This document shows positions 59,228 through 64,000 of a DNA stretch of 64,000 nt, in pieces. How positions within the stretch are numbered: position 1 is the stretch's first letter; every line of letters begins with the position of its first letter. The DNA comes from Paenibacillus phytorum. Lineage in GTDB: Bacteria; Bacillota; Bacilli; Paenibacillales; NBRC-103111. The translations under genes were made by a program, and so were the position numbers. Below the pieces are notes generated by a model that was given only the letters and a program-made list of their open reading frames with translations, had not been told where the DNA came from and ran no database searches. The stretch is taken from assembly GCF_013141715.1 (NCBI RefSeq), contig NZ_WHOA01000241.1, positions 1 through 64,000 of the forward strand, written 5' to 3'.

Positions 59228-60135
59228 GCAGCGGAGCAAATTTACTTGACCCTACACTTATGCGTCGGCTGGATCAAATGAGTATAGCTGCAAAAAACCG
59301 AATACGTGGGACGATGCAGGGGAAAAGGCGATCAAGGGATATGGGTTCTTCCATGGAGTTTGCAGATTATCGTTTATATACGCCTGGTGATGATACTCGG
59401 CAGCTAGATTGGCATGCTTTTGGTAGAACGGGAAAGCCGTTCATCAAGCTTTTTATGGATGAACAGGAGCTGCAGGTTAATTTATGGTTAGACGCATCCA
59501 AGTCGATGGATTTTGGCAGAGGAGAGGGAGCAGATAGCCTTCGGCTCTCCAAATGGGAGTATGCCAGACAGTTGGCAGCAGGAATTGGTTATATGTCATT
59601 GAACCGTTTTGACCGTGTAAGCGCGGCTGCTTTTACAACTCAAATGACCAAGCAACAGAAACTACTTCGTGGAAAAGGCAGCTCTTTAAAGCTTTTTGAA
59701 TTCTTGGCTAGTTGTCAAACGGAGGGAACCGGGGATATTGGGGCCGTTTTTCGAAATCCATCCATTTTACCGCGGCAGGCGGGGATGACTTGGTTATTTT
59801 CGGATTTTTTGTACGAACAGGGCATTGAAGAATCGTTAAAGTACTTGCTTGCTGCGAAGCAAGAAGTCGTTGCCGTCCAAGTCCTTGCCCCCGAGGAAAT
59901 TAACCCGGACCTTACAGGGGAGCTGCGTTTAATAGACAGTGAGTCTGGAGCAGCTAAGGAAGTAGCGATGAGCAGTAAAGTGCTGCAAGCATACAGAGAA
60001 GCTGCTTTGCAATATACACAAACGCTTAGGGCATTTTGTTATGAACGGGGTATTACTTATTTGCTAGCCATAACCAATGTTCCTCCTGGTGATTTTCTAC
60101 TCGGTGAGCTTCGTCGCAGCGGGTTGGTTCGTTGA
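59224..60135 (+). CDS. DUF58-domain protein
   Basis: The 303-residue protein contains the DUF58 signature (MGSSMEFADYRLYTPGDDTR, then LDWHAFGRTGKPFIKLF) and a vWA-like fold with a MIDAS-type start (LWLDASKSMDF). DUF58 proteins are the standard partners of MoxR ATPases, but their biochemistry is unclear. It overlaps the moxR-type gene (ATGA), so production is coupled. The plus-strand unit may be interrupted here by the convergent MFS gene. Confidence 0.9.
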   Translation: MSSGANLLDPTLMRRLDQMSIAAKNRIRGTMQGKRRSRDMGSSMEFADYRLYTPGDDTRQLDWHAFGRTGKPFIKLFMDEQELQVNLWLDASKSMDFGRGEGADSLRLSKWEYARQLAAGIGYMSLNRFDRVSAAAFTTQMTKQQKLLRGKGSSLKLFEFLASCQTEGTGDIGAVFRNPSILPRQAGMTWLFSDFLYEQGIEESLKYLLAAKQEVVAVQVLAPEEINPDLTGELRLIDSESGAAKEVAMSSKVLQAYREAALQYTQTLRAFCYERGITYLLAITNVPPGDFLLGELRRSGLVR

Positions 60136-60148
60136 CGATATTTTTTAC

Positions 60149-60219
60149 TCGGTATCCGAGCTTATACACCAACGTTACTATTCGCACATCAACAATAAGC
60201 TCGGAAATTGACTTCCGAG
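60149..60219. other. Overlapping hairpins between convergent genes
   Basis: CCGAGCTTAT (60156-60165) pairs perfectly with ATAAGCTCGG (60195-60204) across a 29-base loop. The outer copies CTCGG (60149-60153) and CCGAG (60215-60219) allow two smaller alternative hairpins. No T-run follows on either strand, so it is not a standard terminator, though it is the only structure between the two stops. Confidence 0.5.
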
Positions 60220-60283
60220 CCTAACGTCTATCCATCATTTACGATCGGTCAAAATGTTATCCGATAAGGTTACGAGAAGCATG

Positions 60284-61489
60284 CTAGTGCTGTGCCACCT
60301 GAACGCCTCGTCGAGCTTGCCAAAAGCACCATCCATAAATAAGGATGAAAACAAGAATAAGCACAGTCGAGTAACGGTACATCAACGCATAACTCCCGCT
60401 TATGTTAGCGAGAGCTCCCAAAACCATCGCTCCTAATCCAATGCCGAGATCATTGGCCGAGAAGAAGGTTCCGTTGGCTGCGCCGCGGCGATTTGGCGCA
60501 GCACGTGCGATGGTCCAAGCCTGCAATGCTGGCTGCAAGGATCCGAAGCCAATGCCATAGCATATCGCTGCTGCGGCCAAACTGGCCTCTGAGTGAGCAT
60601 AAGAAAGAAGCAGGAGACCAGCAAGGGTAAAGAGAGCGCCGGGTAGGAGCACCCATTCGGGTCCTTTTCGATCAAAAAGCATACCGGTAATTGGCCTTAC
60701 TATGAGCACCATGGAGGCATTGCATAGGAAGAACCAACCGACATTCGAAATGCCGGCTTCGTGGCCGAACAGCGTAATAAAGGTCACAATTCCTCCATAA
60801 CAAATTGCTGTACATAGCAATAAACCGGAGGGAAGCATTGCGGTTCGTTCCCATAAGCGATCCATAAGCTTCGGCCTTTGAGCCGACTTTTCGACAGGCA
60901 TCGGCTTGGTATAGGTAATAAAAAGAGAACTAAACAAGGAAAGCAGTGCTAAACATGTTGAGATTAAAAGCACACGGGGGAAGCCATAGGTTTGCATCAA
61001 CCACAGTCCTGTAAGTGGTGCAAGCGCCATAGCGAATGTGTTGGACAACCCGTAATAACCCATACCTTCTCCACGGCGCTCAGCTGGAATGATGTCGGCT
61101 ATAACCGTTCCTAAGGAGGTTGTGGACATACCCCAACCGATCCCATGAACAAAGCGTGCAGCAAGAATAAGCGTAACAGCAGCCATATAGGTGTAACCGG
61201 CAATGGTTAGCGCGCAGATTGCGAGTCCAACCAGAAGTACATGTTTTCTTCCGAACAAATCTAGCGCTCGCCCAGCAAAAGGGCGGGTAAGCAGTGAAGA
61301 AATCGTGAATATGCCAATGACGAGACCGACTTGAATATCATTACCGCCTAATTGCGACACATGTGTAGGTATCGTTGGTATGAGCATTTGAAAACTAAAG
61401 AAAAGCAGTAAGTTGGATAGAGATGTAATTAGAAAAGCTTTGGTCCAAAGCGGTTTTCGCTTCTTTTCATCTACGCATAACGGTTCCAT
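60284..61489 (-). CDS. Major facilitator superfamily transporter
   Basis: The 401-residue protein has about twelve membrane helices and the MFS loop motif between helices 2 and 3 (GRALDLFGRKHVLLVG). It resembles drug or metabolite efflux proteins of the YfcJ/DHA type, but the substrate cannot be read from sequence. ATG 61489 follows GGGAGG by 4 bases. The frame extends 32 codons upstream without a hydrophobic or conserved N terminus. It runs against its neighbours and separates the DUF58 gene from the BatA/vWA gene, so it looks inserted into the cluster. Confidence 0.88.
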   Translation of the reverse strand: MEPLCVDEKKRKPLWTKAFLITSLSNLLLFFSFQMLIPTIPTHVSQLGGNDIQVGLVIGIFTISSLLTRPFAGRALDLFGRKHVLLVGLAICALTIAGYTYMAAVTLILAARFVHGIGWGMSTTSLGTVIADIIPAERRGEGMGYYGLSNTFAMALAPLTGLWLMQTYGFPRVLLISTCLALLSLFSSLFITYTKPMPVEKSAQRPKLMDRLWERTAMLPSGLLLCTAICYGGIVTFITLFGHEAGISNVGWFFLCNASMVLIVRPITGMLFDRKGPEWVLLPGALFTLAGLLLLSYAHSEASLAAAAICYGIGFGSLQPALQAWTIARAAPNRRGAANGTFFSANDLGIGLGAMVLGALANISGSYALMYRYSTVLILVFILIYGWCFWQARRGVQVAQH

Positions 61490-61625
61490 GTTACCTCCCA
61501 TGTTGTCCATAAGCAAACCTATTTGACAGGGGAAAAACGGGCTGCACGCGTAGTAGTATGCCCATGCTAGAGAATTTGAACGCAAGATAAAGCGATGTCC
61601 TTCGCTCTTGGAAAGGTGAGTGCTT

Positions 61626-63563
61626 ATGCATTTCGCATCGTTAAGCGGGTTATGGTTCTCGCTTTCAATCCCCTTTATCCTGGTGCTTTATTTGTTAAAA
61701 CGACGTTATATCGATACAGAAGTATCTAGTCATATGCTCTGGCGGCGTATTCTTCGTGAGCAGGAGGCCAATCGGCCATGGCAGCGTCTAAGCCGACAAT
61801 TATTACTCCTGCTTCAGCTGCTTGCAGCGTTATTACTTGTGCTTGCCTTGATGCAGCCGTTTATCCGTGGTCAGCAAACAGCGAAATCACATATTTTTTT
61901 CGTGTTAGATGCTTCAGCGAGTATGCAAACATCAACGGATCATGGGACTAGATTAGAAGAAGCGAAGCAAGGTATCTTAACTTACGCACGCGAAGAAGCC
62001 CAGAATCGTAGCTATTCGCTTTTAATCATAAAGGATCAACCAGAATTGCTTCTACAACGAGAATCAAAACTGTCCTCATTACAAGCCGCTTTGAATAAGG
62101 TTGCTCCCTTTTACGGCAAAACGAATGTACAGGAAGCCTTGTCTCTAGCCTCTGCTCTAACGAGGGAAGAATTCGATGGGGAAGTACGCATTTATACGGA
62201 CAGCCAGTGGGTCGATAACGCCGAAGGGATTACCTTTTCAATCCCAGTCAGTATCCAGGAGCCTGAGATTCAGAGACGAGCAGGTGATGAAGTCACCAAC
62301 CAGCCTGAGAATGTGGCAATTACTCAATTCGGTGTTAAAGCAGTTCAGGATGCTGCGGAATTTAAGGCTGTTGCCGTATTGAAAAATTGGGGGGCTACGA
62401 GTGTTTCTGTAAAAGCAACGCTTTACGCGGATTCGCAAGCAGTTCGAACGGATTCCGTAAACCTTAAGGGAGGCGAGCAAAAGTCAATCTACGTAGATAA
62501 GCTGGTACGGGCTGATGTATACAAGCTGCAGCTTGAAGGAAAAGATGTTTTGGAAGCTGATAATACCGCTTATGCCTTTCCTGAAGGGACTGGTCGAGTC
62601 CAAGCAGCTTATGTTGGCGAAGGTAACCTTTTCTTAGAAAAAGCACTCACATTGGCAAAGACGGATATTCTTCATGTACAAAAAAGCAATGACGGAACCT
62701 ACCCACCGCCCTTAGGGCCTACTCCTGACCTAATTATTGTAGATGGTGTGACTGAATCAGCTTTAAAATCAGATGTCTGGCAGCGTCTATTTTCGTCCAA
62801 ACCAGTTTGGCGGTTTGCTTCCGCTGCAAAGTCTGACTTAGCGCCTCAACAAACGATTTCAGCATCACCTTTTTCGATAGTGGATCACCCGATCACGCGT
62901 TACATTCGACTGCAGGACGTGAACGTTGCTATGGCTCAGACTAGATCGCTAAAGCCATGGGAGAAAGCCATCATTTCGTCAGCATCCGTACCACTTGTTC
63001 TTGCAGGTACAGAAGAAGGTATACCAAATCTGACATTTACGTTCTCGCTTGAGCAATCGGATCTTGCGCTGCGCTCGGAATTTCCCATTCTCGTTCAAAA
63101 TGCTGTTGCTTGGTTGACCCAGCACCATGGTGGCAATCTTGGTCGTATTACAGCTGGGGATCGAAAAGAAATTGTTCTTCATCCGGAAGCGACGAAGGCG
63201 ATCTGGAAAACAACCATGGAAGGTGTTAAAGAGGAAGAGGCAGAACGAAATGGAGACGCGTTATCCAGTATGCAAACTGCGCCTAAGCTTCCAGGTCTTT
63301 ATGAATTTGTTGAATACAATACAGGTGGACAAATCGTACAAACTCGTCTGCTTGAAGTTGTTATGGATCCCAGGGAATCCAATGTGAATGGGAAAATAGA
63401 AAACAAGGTGGTCTTCAAACCAGGTAGTGAAGTCGATGCCAGTATAGATCGAGCTAAAGATATCTCATTAAGTAATACGATGTTAAATCCTTGGCTTATC
63501 GTGATCTTGCTTATGCTGCTAGTTCTGGAATGGGAGGTGTATCGACGTGGGCATTCAGTTTGA
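61626..63563 (+). CDS. BatA-type membrane protein with vWA domain
   Basis: The 645-residue protein starts with the BatA/Aerotolerance N-terminal block (LWFSLSIPFILVLYLLKRRY, then a second helix LLLLLQLLAALLLVLALMQP). A vWA domain follows (about 85-210) with the MIDAS start FVLDASASMQT. A long outer region (about 215-620) and a C-terminal helix (LNPWLIVILLMLLVLEW) complete it. Such proteins are usual partners of MoxR ATPases and DUF58 proteins. AAGGTGAG lies just before ATG 61626. It is expressed divergently from the MFS gene. Confidence 0.85.
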   Translation: MHFASLSGLWFSLSIPFILVLYLLKRRYIDTEVSSHMLWRRILREQEANRPWQRLSRQLLLLLQLLAALLLVLALMQPFIRGQQTAKSHIFFVLDASASMQTSTDHGTRLEEAKQGILTYAREEAQNRSYSLLIIKDQPELLLQRESKLSSLQAALNKVAPFYGKTNVQEALSLASALTREEFDGEVRIYTDSQWVDNAEGITFSIPVSIQEPEIQRRAGDEVTNQPENVAITQFGVKAVQDAAEFKAVAVLKNWGATSVSVKATLYADSQAVRTDSVNLKGGEQKSIYVDKLVRADVYKLQLEGKDVLEADNTAYAFPEGTGRVQAAYVGEGNLFLEKALTLAKTDILHVQKSNDGTYPPPLGPTPDLIIVDGVTESALKSDVWQRLFSSKPVWRFASAAKSDLAPQQTISASPFSIVDHPITRYIRLQDVNVAMAQTRSLKPWEKAIISSASVPLVLAGTEEGIPNLTFTFSLEQSDLALRSEFPILVQNAVAWLTQHHGGNLGRITAGDRKEIVLHPEATKAIWKTTMEGVKEEEAERNGDALSSMQTAPKLPGLYEFVEYNTGGQIVQTRLLEVVMDPRESNVNGKIENKVVFKPGSEVDASIDRAKDISLSNTMLNPWLIVILLMLLVLEWEVYRRGHSV

Positions 63564-64000
63564 ATATTTGCCCGTCTTGCTGCTGATTCTACTTCTTCCT
63601 TTTTATGTGGGCTGGTTGTGGAAAAGCTTACACCGTCTTCAAGGCGGGCGAAAGAAGCTTGTTGTTTCTCTGAGAGCCTCTGTAATCATTCTTCTGATCT
63701 TCGCCCTTGCGGAAACCCAACTTTATACAAAGCTAAATCACAAAAGCATCGTATTCACGATAGATCGATCAGACAGTGTGAAGGAAGAATTGAGGGAAGC
63801 TCAGTGGATTCGCGAAGCAGTCAAAGCACGTTCTTCTGAAAAGGACGAGGCGGGGGTCGTTTCGATGGCACTGAAAGCTTCGATAGAGAAGTCCATGGAT
63901 GCCAGAGAGGTGAATGGATTTCAGTTTACAGCCCAAACGAACACGCAATTTTCCGATATTGCCTCGGGCTTGCAGCTTGCTTCAGGTTTATTTATGAACG
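63547..64000 (+). CDS. Second vWA-like membrane protein, cut by the window end
   Basis: GTG 63547, preceded by GGGAGGTG, opens a frame that overlaps the BatA-type gene by 17 bases and stays open to the window edge (151 codons). It starts with one membrane helix (LPVLLLILLLPFYVGWLW), then a second (VVSLRASVIILLIFALAE). A vWA-like strand IVFTIDRSDSVKEELRE follows, in which Asp-x-Ser-x-Ser is altered to Asp-Arg-Ser-Asp-Ser. Proteins of this type usually carry a glutamine-amidotransferase-like domain further on, which cannot be seen here. Confidence 0.75.
   Translation, partial: MGIQFEYLPVLLLILLLPFYVGWLWKSLHRLQGGRKKLVVSLRASVIILLIFALAETQLYTKLNHKSIVFTIDRSDSVKEELREAQWIREAVKARSSEKDEAGVVSMALKASIEKSMDAREVNGFQFTAQTNTQFSDIASGLQLASGLFMN

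Overview
The window looks like a chromosomal segment of a spore-forming, low- to mid-GC Firmicute, most likely Paenibacillus or a close relative. The main evidence is a housekeeping block in the order known from Bacillus: rpsU, yqeY, nfeD, floA, yqfB, yqfC, yqfD, phoH, yqfF, ybeY, dgkA, cdd, era, yqzL, recO, ppsR, yqxD, dnaG, sigA, trmK, yqfO. Strong AGGAGG-type ribosome sites, many TTG/GTG starts, sporulation genes and a class B RNase P RNA agree. No phage, transposase, CRISPR array, tRNA or rRNA gene was seen.

Region 1 (about 1.4-17.6 kb) is a complete cycloalternan (cyclic tetrasaccharide) gene set. It has a LacI-type regulator, two sugar ABC permeases, a binding lipoprotein, a cytoplasmic GH31 enzyme, a small alpha/beta-hydrolase, and two large secreted GH31 transglucosylases. 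The last two have 1093 and 1284 residues with apparent signal peptides of 29 and 35 residues, which are the values I recall for CtsY and CtsZ of Bacillus globisporus C11. The inferred pathway is that CtsZ and CtsY turn extracellular alpha-glucan into cycloalternan, CtsU/V/W import it, and CtsX degrades it inside. Two LacI-type operators and a cre-like palindrome lie ahead of the regulator. CtsX carries a GH15-like N-terminal domain that seems to have lost its catalytic acid.

Region 2 (17.6-21.7 kb) holds an unusual in-frame fusion of a TetR regulator with an FAD amine-oxidase/phytoene-desaturase-like enzyme, then rsgA, a Tyr/Gly-rich small protein and a HIT protein. Region 3 (21.7-41.4 kb) is the housekeeping macro-operon ending with rnpB. 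It has a consensus promoter for rpsU and a sigma-W-like promoter for nfeD-floA. Region 4 (41.4-52.1 kb) is a mixed stretch: a diverged intergenic repeat pair, a MarR gene remnant, a secreted subtilase, a DUF3907-like protein, a short GH15 enzyme, a DUF1540 protein, a CNNM/CorC transporter, a lytic transglycosylase, the nifS-type desulfurase/thiI pair and a TerC protein.

Region 5 (52.2-64.0 kb) is a poorly characterised envelope cluster: a large exported protein, an ABC-2 exporter, an Ala/Gly-rich coiled-coil membrane protein, a MoxR AAA+ ATPase, a DUF58 protein, a BatA/vWA protein and a second vWA-like protein cut by the window end. An oppositely oriented MFS transporter sits inside it. It is the best candidate here for an undescribed multi-component system.
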